From: Flavobacterium frigidimaris
GTDB taxonomy: Bacteria > Bacteroidota > Bacteroidia > Flavobacteriales > Flavobacteriaceae
Direction of reading: 5' to 3'
NCBI GenBank assembly: GCA_900129595.1
Contig: FQWG01000013.1
Coordinates: 111,763 to 175,762, forward strand
Length of the DNA stretch: 64,000 nucleotides
Each line of letters opens with the position of its first letter. The stretch's first letter is position 1. Positions 53,974-63,189 of the stretch are shown in pieces. The position numbers and the translations under genes were made by a program. A model generated the notes under the pieces. The model did no database searches. It worked only from the letters and a program-made list of their open reading frames with translations, and was not told the DNA's origin.

Positions 53974-53999
53974 AAAACGCCCGAATCATCGGGCGTTTT
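53974..53999 (-). terminator. Terminator of purL
   Basis: AAAACGCCCGA, loop, TCGGGCGTTTT with an A-run on the left that becomes a T-run on the minus strand. Confidence 0.88.
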
Positions 54000-54017
54000 A
54001 GTAATAAAAATATATTT

Positions 54018-57000
54018 TTAGATTTTCTCAATCCATTTTCTTGCGTTTACAAAAGCTTCATGCCAAGGCGAAACTTCATCGTTTCTGTCTTTTGGATAAT
54101 TCGCCCAGTTCCATTGGAAAGTCGAACGCTCAATATGAGGCATCATTACCAAATGTCTTCCGGTTTTGTCACACATCATTGCCGCGTTATAATCAGATCC
54201 GTTAGGGTTTGCTGGATAACCTTCGTAAGCATATTTAGAAACAATGTTGTAGTTTTCTTCGGCAAGAGGCAAATTGAATTTTCCTTCTCCGTGAGAAACC
54301 CAAACTCCCAAAGTACTTCCGGCCAATGTCGATAACATAACCGAATTATTCTCCTGAACCTTTACAGACGTAAAGATACTTTCGTGTTTCTGGCTTTCGT
54401 TATGCAGCATTTTTCCGTGAACTTCATGCTCCGGATTTATCACTTCCAATTCCATGAATAATTGACATCCGTTACAGATTCCAACAGATAAAGTATCTTC
54501 TCTTTTAAAGAAATTATCTAAAGCTGTTTTTGCTTTTTCGTTGTATAAGAAAGCTCCGGCCCAACCTTTGGCAGAACCTAAAACATCTGAATTAGAGAAT
54601 CCTCCAACAGCACCAATAAACTGAATATCTTCAAGCGTTTCACGACCGGAAATTAAATCGGTCATGTGAACGTCTTTTACATCAAATCCGGCTAAGTACA
54701 TTGCATTTGCCATTTCGCGTTCAGAATTACTTCCTTTTTCACGAATAATAGCTGCCTTAGGTTTTGGTTTCGAAGCGTCGATTATAGGTTTTTTTCCTGT
54801 AAAGTGTGCCGGGAAAGTATATTGTAAAACCTGATTTTTATAGTTTTCGAAACGTGCCTGAGCTCTTCCGTTTTTAGATTGTTTTTGATCTAATAAATAA
54901 GAAGTTTCAAACCAGATATCTCTGTATTTTTTAATGTCTAAAGTCCAAAGTCCAAGGTCTAAAGTTTCAGTAGTTGTCGCTTTTCCTAATTTGAAAAATT
55001 CGATATTATTAGCTTTTAATTTAGCTTCAACAGCTGCATCAGATTTAGCCTGGAAAACGATTCCGATGTTTTCTGAGAAAAGGATTTTCAATAGATCTTT
55101 TTCTGCGAAAGCACTAAAATCAATTTTTGCTCCAAGATTTACATCTGCAAAACACAATTCTAGTAAAGTTGTGATTAAACCACCGCTTCCGATATCGTGA
55201 CCTGCTAATATTTGGTTTTCGCCGATTAATTGCTGAATGGTATTAAAAGCATTTTTGAAGAAAGAAGCATCTTTTATAGTAGAAGTTTCTTTCCCGATAG
55301 TGTTTCTGATTTGTGCAAAAGACGAACCTCCTAATTTGAAATTATCCTGAGACAAATTAATATAATAAATAGAATCTCCGTTTTTCTGTAAAACAGGTTC
55401 CACTACTTTTCTAATATCTGTACAGTTTCCTCCGGCAGAAATAATAACCGTTCCCGGTGCGATTACTTCGTCGTTTGGATATTTTTGTTTCATCGAAAGT
55501 GAATCTTTTCCTGTCGGAATATTGATTCCTAATTCGATTGCAAATTCAGAACAACCTTCAACAGCAGCGTACAAACGAGCGTCTTCACCTTCGTTTTTAC
55601 AAGCCCACATCCAGTTTGCTGATAATGAAATTCCTTTTAAACCATCTTTTATTGGCGCCCAAACAATGTTTGATAACGATTCTGCAATAGCATTTCTGCT
55701 TCCTGCAACAGGATCAATTAAAGCCGCAATAGGAGCGTGGCCAATAGAAGTTGCGATTCCTTCTTTACCTAAATAATCCAGAGCCATAACTCCAACATTA
55801 TTCAATGGTAATTGAAGCGGTCCTGCATTTTGTTGTTTGGCTACTTTTCCACCCACGCAACGGTCCACTTTATTAGTCAACCAGTCTTTTGAGGCAACAG
55901 CTTCAAGACGTAAAACATCTTGTAAATATTTTTCGAAATCTGCCTTGTCATAAGAAACATCAGCATATTTTCTGTCAATAGTTTTGTCATTCATAACCGT
56001 TTTAGGAGAACTTCCAAAGAAATCTTCTAAAGCATAATCCATCGGTTTTGAACCATTTGATTTTGATTCGAAAGTAAAACGGTGATCTCCCGTTACATCT
56101 CCAACCTGATACATTGGCGAACGCTCTCTGTCAGCAATTCTTTGCAAAATATCGATATCTTTCTGACCAATAACCAATCCCATTCTTTCCTGAGATTCGT
56201 TACCAATAATTTCTTTTGCGGAAAGTGTTGGATCTCCAACCGGTAATTTATCCAAATCGATTAATCCACCCGTTTCTTCCACTAATTCCGAAAGACAGTT
56301 TAAGTGTCCTCCAGCACCGTGATCGTGAATAGAAACAATTGGGTTATGATCGCTTTCTACCAAACCACGAATGGCATTGGCAGCACGTTTTTGCATTTCC
56401 GGGTTTGAACGCTGGATTGCATTTAATTCAATTCCTGAACCAAAAGCCCCTGTATCTGCAGAGGAAACCGCAGCTCCACCCATTCCGATTCTATAATTTT
56501 CTCCACCTAAGATTACAATTTTATCACCTTCTTGTGGTTTCTTTTTTATCGCCTGATCTAATTTTCCGTAACCAATTCCGCCCGCTTGCATGATTACTTT
56601 ATCGTAACCAATTTTACGGTCGTTTTCTGAATGTTCGAAAGTCAAAACCGAACCTGTAATAAGCGGTTGACCAAATTTATTTCCAAAATCAGAAGCTCCG
56701 TTTGAAGCTTTGATCAAAATGTCCATTGGTGTTTGGTACAGCCATTTTCTTTCTTCAACAGCATTTTCCCATTTTCTGTTATCATTCAAACGAGAATATG
56801 AAGTCATGTAAACCGCAGTTCCTGCCAATGGCAACGAACCTTGACCACCTGCAAGACGGTCACGAATTTCTCCTCCAGAACCTGTTGCAGCTCCGTTGAA
56901 AGGCTCTACAGTAGTGGGGAAATTGTGTGTCTCTGCTTTTAAAGATAAAACCGAATCAAATTCTTTTATTTCGTAATAATCAGGTTTGTCCGCTGATTTT

Positions 57001-57671
57001 GGTGCAAACTGCTGCACTTTTGGTCCTTTTACAAAAGCAACGTTGTCTTTGTAAGCAGATACTATATCGTTAGGATTTTCCTGTGATGTTTTTTTGATTA
57101 ATTTAAAAAGAGAAGTCTCTTTTTCTTCACCATCGATGACAAAAGTTCCGTTGAAAATTTTATGACGACAGTGTTCAGAGTTGGCTTGTGAGAAAGCAAA
57201 GATTTCAGAATCAGTTAGTTTTCTTCCTAATTTTAAAGCAAGATTGTCTAAATAATCTACTTCTTCCTGGCTTAGAGCCAAACCTTCTACTTTGTTATAA
57301 GTGGCGATATCATCGATTTCTAAAATCGGTTCTGGCTGAACGTTGATCGTAAAAATCTTCTGATCTAATTGATTGAATTTTTGTGAAAGCATCGGATCAA
57401 AATCAGTAAAATCTTCCGTTGCAGGATGAAATTCCTCAATTCTGATAATGCCCGGAATACCCATGTTTTGGGTGATTTCTACAGCATTTGTACTCCAGGG
57501 TGTGATCATTGTGGCACGAGGACCAACAAAAAAATCCGTCAAGGCGGATTTTTCGATCTTATTGGAGTTGGCAAAAAGCCAGTTTAGTTTTGAAATGTCT
57601 TGAGCCGAAATTTCGTTTTGCGTTTGTACGGCAAAAACAGTTTTGCTTTGGTTTTCAAAGAAATGGATCAT
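54018..57671 (-). CDS. purL: Phosphoribosylformylglycinamidine synthase, single-chain
   Basis: A 1217-residue purine-biosynthesis enzyme converting FGAR, glutamine and ATP to FGAM. The N-terminal linker region, the tandem AIR-synthase-like domains (EHCRHKIFNG, SLKAETHNFPTTVEPFNGAATGSGGEIRD, SIHDHGAGGHLNCLSELVEE, FPTGKDSLSM-like IPTGKDSLSM) and a C-terminal class-I glutamine amidotransferase (SVGICNGCQLFMELE with the nucleophilic cysteine) are all present. I chose the ATG at 57671 (MIHFFENQSKTVF); a longer frame to 57731 only adds an unlikely 20 residues. Length matches the large PurL type. It is monocistronic. Confidence 0.96.
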   Translation of the reverse strand: MIHFFENQSKTVFAVQTQNEISAQDISKLNWLFANSNKIEKSALTDFFVGPRATMITPWSTNAVEITQNMGIPGIIRIEEFHPATEDFTDFDPMLSQKFNQLDQKIFTINVQPEPILEIDDIATYNKVEGLALSQEEVDYLDNLALKLGRKLTDSEIFAFSQANSEHCRHKIFNGTFVIDGEEKETSLFKLIKKTSQENPNDIVSAYKDNVAFVKGPKVQQFAPKSADKPDYYEIKEFDSVLSLKAETHNFPTTVEPFNGAATGSGGEIRDRLAGGQGSLPLAGTAVYMTSYSRLNDNRKWENAVEERKWLYQTPMDILIKASNGASDFGNKFGQPLITGSVLTFEHSENDRKIGYDKVIMQAGGIGYGKLDQAIKKKPQEGDKIVILGGENYRIGMGGAAVSSADTGAFGSGIELNAIQRSNPEMQKRAANAIRGLVESDHNPIVSIHDHGAGGHLNCLSELVEETGGLIDLDKLPVGDPTLSAKEIIGNESQERMGLVIGQKDIDILQRIADRERSPMYQVGDVTGDHRFTFESKSNGSKPMDYALEDFFGSSPKTVMNDKTIDRKYADVSYDKADFEKYLQDVLRLEAVASKDWLTNKVDRCVGGKVAKQQNAGPLQLPLNNVGVMALDYLGKEGIATSIGHAPIAALIDPVAGSRNAIAESLSNIVWAPIKDGLKGISLSANWMWACKNEGEDARLYAAVEGCSEFAIELGINIPTGKDSLSMKQKYPNDEVIAPGTVIISAGGNCTDIRKVVEPVLQKNGDSIYYINLSQDNFKLGGSSFAQIRNTIGKETSTIKDASFFKNAFNTIQQLIGENQILAGHDIGSGGLITTLLELCFADVNLGAKIDFSAFAEKDLLKILFSENIGIVFQAKSDAAVEAKLKANNIEFFKLGKATTTETLDLGLWTLDIKKYRDIWFETSYLLDQKQSKNGRAQARFENYKNQVLQYTFPAHFTGKKPIIDASKPKPKAAIIREKGSNSEREMANAMYLAGFDVKDVHMTDLISGRETLEDIQFIGAVGGFSNSDVLGSAKGWAGAFLYNEKAKTALDNFFKREDTLSVGICNGCQLFMELEVINPEHEVHGKMLHNESQKHESIFTSVKVQENNSVMLSTLAGSTLGVWVSHGEGKFNLPLAEENYNIVSKYAYEGYPANPNGSDYNAAMMCDKTGRHLVMMPHIERSTFQWNWANYPKDRNDEVSPWHEAFVNARKWIEKI

Positions 57672-57854
57672 TGTTTTGTGTAGTTTGTTGTATTGAGGTG
57701 CAAATTTAGTGTAAATAAATAGCAAGCGCAAATTTGAAAACGAACTCTTTTGAAAAAGTTAGATGATTTTTTTTGAACCCTGTAAGCTACATAAGTTCAT
57801 TTTAGAATTATGAATAACAATATCGAATTGTTTAAGATCTCAAGGACGCAAAGT

Positions 57855-58439
57855 TTATTTTTTTTCTGTTATCTTTTTTAGAGCTCTTTGGTAGTCTTTT
57901 TCAGATTTGGCACTGCCATCATCCGTTATTTCAATATGATAATTATGTACTTTATTGTTTTTGATTTTATAAAATGCAGCCCAATTGGTGCCGGAATTCA
58001 CATGACTCTCAATAAGATTGTATTTTGAATTGTAACTCGGATTTTTTATTTCGTTGAAACCAATTACTTTACTGAAACTATTCGTTTTTGGATGGTATAA
58101 ATACAAATTGTAAGTCCAATTGCTTCTTACGTCAGAAATATTTTGAACCAGAATATCTTTTATTTTATCATTGTTGAAATCCTGAAACTCAATTTTCTGT
58201 ACAAGACTAAAAATAGAATCTTTTACTAAAACAGAATTTTTGCCATTTAGTTTTTGATTGATGATTAGAATCGAATTTTTTTCGCCATCATAACCTTCAC
58301 TTTCGGCTTCAAAATTTTTAATTTTTATAGAAATTCCTTTGTTTTTATAAATAGAATCACATTCAACAACAGTTGTTTTTTGAGCAAACAAGCTGATGAA
58401 GCATAACAAGCAGAGTATTGTCAGGAAACTTCTTTTCAT
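57855..58439 (-). CDS. Exported protein with FG-GAP-like beta region, unknown
   Basis: A 194-residue protein with a signal peptide (MKRSFLTILCLLCFISLFAQ). EFQDFNNDKIKDILVQNISDVRSNWTYNLYLYHPKTNSF resembles the calcium-binding, propeller-like repeats found in XAC2610-type secreted proteins. It is 44 bp after the beta-helix lipoprotein gene on the same strand, so the two may be co-transcribed. Function unknown. Confidence 0.7.
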   Translation of the reverse strand: MKRSFLTILCLLCFISLFAQKTTVVECDSIYKNKGISIKIKNFEAESEGYDGEKNSILIINQKLNGKNSVLVKDSIFSLVQKIEFQDFNNDKIKDILVQNISDVRSNWTYNLYLYHPKTNSFSKVIGFNEIKNPSYNSKYNLIESHVNSGTNWAAFYKIKNNKVHNYHIEITDDGSAKSEKDYQRALKKITEKK

Positions 58440-58483
58440 ATAGTGAGTCAGTTTTTAAAACATAGTAACTTATTAGTAAATTT

Positions 58484-59998
58484 TTACTTAGCAAAAACCG
58501 CACTCTGGTATGCACCCAGATCCGGGGGAGAAGTTCGGGTTTTTCCAATAATATCTTGGGGAATATTATAGGACTGATTGCCTTTCGCAAAAGCGGCAGA
58601 AGTATTGTCAATATTAAACTTGTTCTGTGAAACATTATAAAATTTAGGATTTTCATTTAGAATAATCTGGTTATAATGTAAAGCATCCGTTTTAAACTGG
58701 TAATCGGGATTGGTGGTTGAGCTGTTAAACTTCAATAAACAATTATTCAGCTGATAAACAAATGCAGCGTTAGTGCTTTTGTTTAAATTGAATTCGTTCG
58801 TACTTGATCCGTAAATAATGCAATTGTTGAAAGTGGCCTGTACAAGATCATTCGAAACAGGACTCATACCGGCTAAAGTATTGCTTAAGCTGACAGCGAA
58901 ACGAGACGTATTTTGCCAATTGTTGTTGAAGGTGGAATGAGTAAAAACATAATTCCCGCCATAAACACAGGACAAACCCGCTAAGCCAGCGTAGTTAATT
59001 ACAATGTTTTCTCCGTTAATATTGGCGTTTTGAGCTAAGATTCCGTATTCAGCACAATTGTAAATTTGTGTATTCTTGATTTGAATTGTGGTGTTATCAG
59101 GACTTTTTATGCTTAAACCTGTAATGGCATTTTTTAAAGTAAGATGATTGATCGAATGATTTATGCTTCCGTTAGCCAGAATAACAGAATTCCATTGTCC
59201 CGGAATATTATCGTAAAGCGATTCCAGTCGATCTCCTTCAAAGATAACTTCGTTTTCTAATTTCCCGGTGGCAGACACAGCTCCGTTAATTTGCAGCGAT
59301 GCTTTGTTGTCTACATAAAGACCGGAATTAGCATGGAAAAATACTCTGGCTCCGGCTTGAAAAGAGACGGTTTTATTTTCGGGAACACCTGCAAATCCAT
59401 AAATAACATAAGGTTTTTGGTTGGTAAACAGTAATTCATTTCCGTTAACAGGATCATTTTCATCCAAATAAAAACCATCGACAGGTTTGTTGTCAATTGT
59501 GATTTTCTCTTTTGTTCCGTCGGCATTTTGTTTCGGATAAAGAAAAACAGCATCCTGAATCAGGGTTACCAAAGCTACTTCCTGAAGATTGGCGCCGCTG
59601 TCAAACTGAATTTGATCGGTATATAAAAAATCCGTAGGATCAGCATCTGTAATATCTGCAGTCGTTTCTATAAAAATATACAAACTGTCTTTGGCTAAAA
59701 GAGTAACTTTATTAAAGATTTTACCATTGTTTCCGCTCATTCCGTCAACCGTCATTCGGTATTTTGAATTCAGGCCATTTTTAAGTTGAATCGTTGGAAT
59801 CGAAATGTCGTCTTTACTGGTATTGTAAACTTTAAGCTGGTACGTGCCTGAGCCAATATTTTTAAAAACGGTATCTAAATAAACGGTGTCTTTTGAGAAC
59901 TTTAAATTTCCGGAACTGGCAACAGTATCAAAATCAGTTCGGCAAGAGCTGAAAGTTGTAAGTAGTCCAAAAATAAAAAGTATAAAGTATTGACGCAT
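58484..59998 (-). CDS. Right-handed beta-helix lipoprotein
   Basis: A 504-residue lipoprotein (TTFSSCRTDFDTV, lipobox cysteine near residue 19). The N-terminal ~120 residues look like an Ig-like or DUF1573-type domain (FKNIGSGTYQLKVYNTS). The rest is a right-handed parallel beta-helix with regular turns (NSVILANGSINHSINHLTLKNAITGLSIKSPDNTTIQIKNTQIYNCAEYGIL). Such helices bind or cleave polysaccharides, but no catalytic set is recognised. It probably sits on the outer membrane. Confidence 0.8.
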   Translation of the reverse strand: MRQYFILFIFGLLTTFSSCRTDFDTVASSGNLKFSKDTVYLDTVFKNIGSGTYQLKVYNTSKDDISIPTIQLKNGLNSKYRMTVDGMSGNNGKIFNKVTLLAKDSLYIFIETTADITDADPTDFLYTDQIQFDSGANLQEVALVTLIQDAVFLYPKQNADGTKEKITIDNKPVDGFYLDENDPVNGNELLFTNQKPYVIYGFAGVPENKTVSFQAGARVFFHANSGLYVDNKASLQINGAVSATGKLENEVIFEGDRLESLYDNIPGQWNSVILANGSINHSINHLTLKNAITGLSIKSPDNTTIQIKNTQIYNCAEYGILAQNANINGENIVINYAGLAGLSCVYGGNYVFTHSTFNNNWQNTSRFAVSLSNTLAGMSPVSNDLVQATFNNCIIYGSSTNEFNLNKSTNAAFVYQLNNCLLKFNSSTTNPDYQFKTDALHYNQIILNENPKFYNVSQNKFNIDNTSAAFAKGNQSYNIPQDIIGKTRTSPPDLGAYQSAVFAK

Positions 59999-60238
59999 TT
60001 GTTTCTGTTTTTGCCACTGATTTAAAAGATTAAAAGGAATTTTATAAAATTTTTAATCTGTGATAATCTGTGCAATCTGTGGCAAAATAAATGAATTTTC
60101 GGCCTCAGATCAATATTGATTGTTTTGGTAAAAATAACAAAAAACTTACATGTTTGAAGTCGATTTTTAATTTAGAATTGCATTTTCGAATTTGTATCTC
60201 TTCTTTTCTTTAATTTTACGATTTTAAATTCCATTTTA

Positions 60239-60670
60239 ATGAATTACACAAAAGAGCAGATTTTAGCGCGTTGCAACGAATTTTCTAAAAACACGCTAAT
60301 GGAAACGCTAAAAATAGAATATATAGATGCTGGCGAGGATTTTTTAACTGCAAAAATGCCAATAAATCCTTCCGTTCACCAACCCATGGGACTTTTGCAC
60401 GGAGGAGCTTCTGTAGCTTTGGCAGAAAGTGTAGGTAGTGCAGCGTCATTTTTTTTCATCAACCCAAAAGAACAGGAAGTACGCGGCATCGAAATTTCGG
60501 CCAATCACTTAAAAAGTATTCGTGAAGGCTGGGTTTTCGGGACAGCGCGAATCATACATAAAGGAAGAAGTATTCATCTTTGGGAAATTAAAATTACTGA
60601 TGAAGCCGGAAATTTGATTTCGCTTTGCAAACTGACGAATATGGTTTTGGAGAAAAAGAAAACAGAATAG
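60239..60670 (+). CDS. Hotdog-fold acyl-CoA thioesterase (PaaI/MenI-like)
   Basis: A 143-residue hotdog thioesterase. MGLLHGGASVALAESVGSAAS and GIEISANHLKSIREGWVFGTARIIHKGRSIHLWEIKI are typical of 4HBT-superfamily enzymes such as DHNA-CoA hydrolase MenI (EC 3.1.2.28). The isochorismate synthase gene begins 4 bp downstream, so a menaquinone role is favoured over phenylacetate metabolism. The substrate is inferred from that neighbour. Confidence 0.85.
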   Translation: MNYTKEQILARCNEFSKNTLMETLKIEYIDAGEDFLTAKMPINPSVHQPMGLLHGGASVALAESVGSAASFFFINPKEQEVRGIEISANHLKSIREGWVFGTARIIHKGRSIHLWEIKITDEAGNLISLCKLTNMVLEKKKTE

Positions 60671-60673
60671 AAC

Positions 60674-61741
60674 ATGAATGACTTTTTTTCTAAAATAAAA
60701 AAACATTACGAAAAGCATTTGCCTTTTGTGATGTATTCTAAGCCTAATTCTGCAAGTGTTTTTGGACTTTTACAACAAAATGATGCGTTATATAAAATCT
60801 CAAATTATAAAGAAAAGGGTTTTGTTTTTGCTTCTTTTGATGAAAAACAACTTGTTTTGATTCCGGAAAATGAAGCTGAAATTATAACGACAGAACAAGA
60901 GGAACTTTCTTTTGAAACTATCGAAATCGAAGATTCAGTTTTTGATGAAGCTGCTAAAATTCAGTATGAAGATTTAGTTGCTAAAGGAATGGAGGCGATT
61001 AAAAAAGAGGAATTCAAGAAGGTTGTTCTGTCAAGAAGCGAAAAAGTTGATTTAGCTGAATTTGACTTTATAACCACCTTTCAGCATTTGACTCAATTGT
61101 ACCCAACGACTTTCTCATATTGCTTTTTTCATCCTCAAATTGGATTCTGGATGGGCGCAACGCCGGAACAATTACTGAAAGCAAACGGAAATGTTTTTGA
61201 AACCACAGCTTTGGCAGGAACTCAAAAAGCAAATTTAGAAACTGAAATTCTCTGGCAGCAAAAAGAGAAAGATGAACAACAATATGTAACAGATTTTATT
61301 GTAAAAAGATTGCGTGAGGTTGCTGCTTCGGTTAATGTTACGGAGCCTTACAGTCTGAGGGCAGGATCTATCTGGCATATTAAAACGGATATCTCGGGAG
61401 TTTTAAAGGATAATTCGACCCTTGAAGAAGTGATAGATACCTTGCATCCAACTCCTGCTGTTTGTGGTTTGCCAAAGAAAAAAGCAAAAGCATTTATCAT
61501 AGAAAATGAAAACTACGACAGAACTTTTTATACCGGATTTTTGGGTGAATTGAATAGTAGTTTCGCTGGCAGCGATATTAGTTCTGATTTATTTGTAAAT
61601 TTACGAAGTATGCAAATTCAGGATCGTAAAGCTATCTTGTATATGGGATGTGGAATAACAAAAGAGAGTATTCCGGAACATGAATGGGAGGAAAGCGTCA
61701 ATAAATCAATGACGATGAAAAGAGTGTTGAACTCAAAATAA
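60674..61741 (+). CDS. Isochorismate synthase
   Basis: A 355-residue chorismate-binding enzyme converting chorismate to isochorismate, the first step of menaquinone synthesis (or of siderophores). FKKVVLSRSEKVDLAEFD, FWMGATPEQLLKANGNVFETTALAGTQ and LHPTPAVCGLPKKKAKAFIIENENYDRTFYTGFLG are the family motifs. It lies 4 bp after a hotdog thioesterase, which suggests menaquinone (MenF role) rather than siderophore. No entB or other siderophore genes are near. Confidence 0.9.
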   Translation: MNDFFSKIKKHYEKHLPFVMYSKPNSASVFGLLQQNDALYKISNYKEKGFVFASFDEKQLVLIPENEAEIITTEQEELSFETIEIEDSVFDEAAKIQYEDLVAKGMEAIKKEEFKKVVLSRSEKVDLAEFDFITTFQHLTQLYPTTFSYCFFHPQIGFWMGATPEQLLKANGNVFETTALAGTQKANLETEILWQQKEKDEQQYVTDFIVKRLREVAASVNVTEPYSLRAGSIWHIKTDISGVLKDNSTLEEVIDTLHPTPAVCGLPKKKAKAFIIENENYDRTFYTGFLGELNSSFAGSDISSDLFVNLRSMQIQDRKAILYMGCGITKESIPEHEWEESVNKSMTMKRVLNSK

Positions 61742-61829
61742 GAAGAGAATAGAATAAAGAGAATAGATAATAAAAAGTCAATTTTAGTTTTTAGATTGAA
61801 ATTGATTTTTGACATTGACATTATAAAGT

Positions 61830-62546
61830 ATGAAGTTAGATATATTAGCCTTTGGTGCACATCCGGACGATGTAGAATTGGGTTGTGCGGGAACAATTTT
61901 AAAAGAAATATCTCTTGGCAAGAAAGTAGGTATTGTTGATTTAACGCGTGGCGAGTTGGGAACGCGTGGTACAGCTGAAACCAGAGATCAGGAAGCAAAA
62001 GACGCAGCTAATGTATTAGGTGTTTTGGTTCGTGAAAATTTAGAGATGAGAGATGGTTTTTTTGCTAATGACGAAAAGCATCAGTTAGAAGTTATTAAGA
62101 TGATCCGAAAATACAAGCCAGAGATTGTGTTGTGTAATGCGATTGACGATCGTCATATTGATCATGGAAAAGGAAGTAAATTAGTTTCTGATGCGTGCTT
62201 TTTATCAGGTTTAATGAAAATTGAAACTTCGATTGACGGACAGAGCCAGGAAGCCTGGAGACCAAAAGTAGTGTATCATTATATTCAGTGGAAAAATATC
62301 CAGCCAGACTTTGTAGTAGATATTACAGGTTTCGAAGATAAAAAGGTAGCGGCGATCATGGCGTATAAAACTCAATTTTATGATCCAAACTCAACAGAAC
62401 CTGTAACGCCAATTACAAGTAAAAACTTTTTTGAAAGTGTAAATTATCGTGCGCAGGACTTAGGTAGGTTAGTTGGTAAAGATTTTGCAGAAGGATTCAC
62501 TGTTGAAAGGTGTTTGGCAGTCAATAGTTTAGAAAGTTTGATGTAG
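61830..62546 (+). CDS. bshB1: Bacillithiol biosynthesis deacetylase BshB1
   Basis: A 238-residue zinc deacetylase of the LmbE/PIG-L family that removes acetyl from GlcNAc-malate in bacillithiol synthesis. Zinc ligands: FGAHPDDVELGCAGT (H, D) and the histidine pair in DDRHIDHGKGSKL. VDLTRGELGTRGTAETRDQEA and PKVVYHYIQW are shared with BshB1. Length is typical. Bacillithiol is the main low-molecular thiol in Bacteroidota and Firmicutes, in line with the assignment. Confidence 0.92.
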   Translation: MKLDILAFGAHPDDVELGCAGTILKEISLGKKVGIVDLTRGELGTRGTAETRDQEAKDAANVLGVLVRENLEMRDGFFANDEKHQLEVIKMIRKYKPEIVLCNAIDDRHIDHGKGSKLVSDACFLSGLMKIETSIDGQSQEAWRPKVVYHYIQWKNIQPDFVVDITGFEDKKVAAIMAYKTQFYDPNSTEPVTPITSKNFFESVNYRAQDLGRLVGKDFAEGFTVERCLAVNSLESLM

Positions 62547-62573
62547 TTTTAGTAAAATTTTTTCATTTTTTTC

Positions 62574-62604
62574 TTTGGAGAAGTAAACCTTTGTTGTATA
62601 TTTG
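62574..62604 (+). promoter_or_regulatory. Perfect Bacteroidota promoter of tRNA-His copy 1
   Basis: TTTG (62574-62577), 19-nt spacer, TATATTTG (62597-62604): an exact fit to the primary-sigma consensus. Confidence 0.85.
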
Positions 62605-62622
62605 CAACCGCAAAGAAAAATG

Positions 62623-62696
62623 GTGGTTGTAGCTCAGCTGGTTAGAGTATTGGTTTGTGGTGCCGAGGGTCGCCGGTTCGAACCCGGTCAGCCACC
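62623..62696 (+). tRNA. tRNA-His (GUG), copy 1
   Basis: Acceptor GTGGTTG/CAGCCAC with an extra G before it that can pair with C73 (the G-1 feature of tRNA-His). D-arm GCTC...GAGT, anticodon loop TTGTGGT with anticodon GTG, T-arm CCGGG-TTCGAAC-CCGGT-like. A CCA is not fully encoded. The terminator follows at once. Confidence 0.92.
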
Positions 62697-62705
62697 CAGG
62701 ATTTT

Positions 62706-62735
62706 AAAGCCTTGAAGAAATTCAAGGCTTTTTTT
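62706..62735 (+). terminator. Terminator of tRNA-His copy 1
   Basis: AAAGCCTTGAA, gaaa, TTCAAGGCTTT, then a T-run. Confidence 0.88.
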
Positions 62736-63026
62736 GTGTTTGTAATTTAAGTCCTAAACATTGGTAGATCACTACGGAAAAAAATAATGCCAGGTTTAGA
62801 AAAAAAAAACTTAATATTGAAAAAAGGTTAAGAATATAAGCATTGTGGGTTTTGCTTCAGTTAATATGTTTTGATTTCAAATCTATAAGATATGTGATTT
62901 TCTGTAAATCTAACATCTACAATGTTTAAGTGATGGTTTGTTGGTTATTACAGTTTGTTTGTAAATCATTTTATTTGATTAAAAGTATTTTATTGCTTAA
63001 TATCTCCGGTTTTGAGTCCTTTTTTC

Positions 63027-63057
63027 TTTGTAAAAGAAAACCTTTGTTGTATATTTG
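63027..63057 (+). promoter_or_regulatory. Perfect Bacteroidota promoter of tRNA-His copy 2
   Basis: TTTG (63027-63030), 19-nt spacer, TATATTTG (63050-63057), the same as copy 1. Confidence 0.85.
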
Positions 63058-63074
63058 CACCCGCAAAGAAAATG

Positions 63075-63148
63075 GTGGTTGTAGCTCAGCTGGTTAGAGT
63101 ATTGGTTTGTGGTGCCGAGGGTCGCCGGTTCGAACCCGGTCAGCCACC
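63075..63148 (+). tRNA. tRNA-His (GUG), copy 2
   Basis: Identical in sequence to copy 1 from the extra 5' G through the acceptor. The duplicated block runs from the -7 region to the terminator (about 150 bp) with only a few indels, so it is a recent tandem duplication including regulatory parts. Confidence 0.92.
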
Positions 63149-63158
63149 CAGGATTTTT

Positions 63159-63187
63159 AAAGCCTTGAAGAAATTCAAGGCTTTTTT
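63159..63187 (+). terminator. Terminator of tRNA-His copy 2
   Basis: AAAGCCTTGAA, gaaa, TTCAAGGCTTT and a T-run. Confidence 0.88.
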
Positions 63188-63189
63188 TG

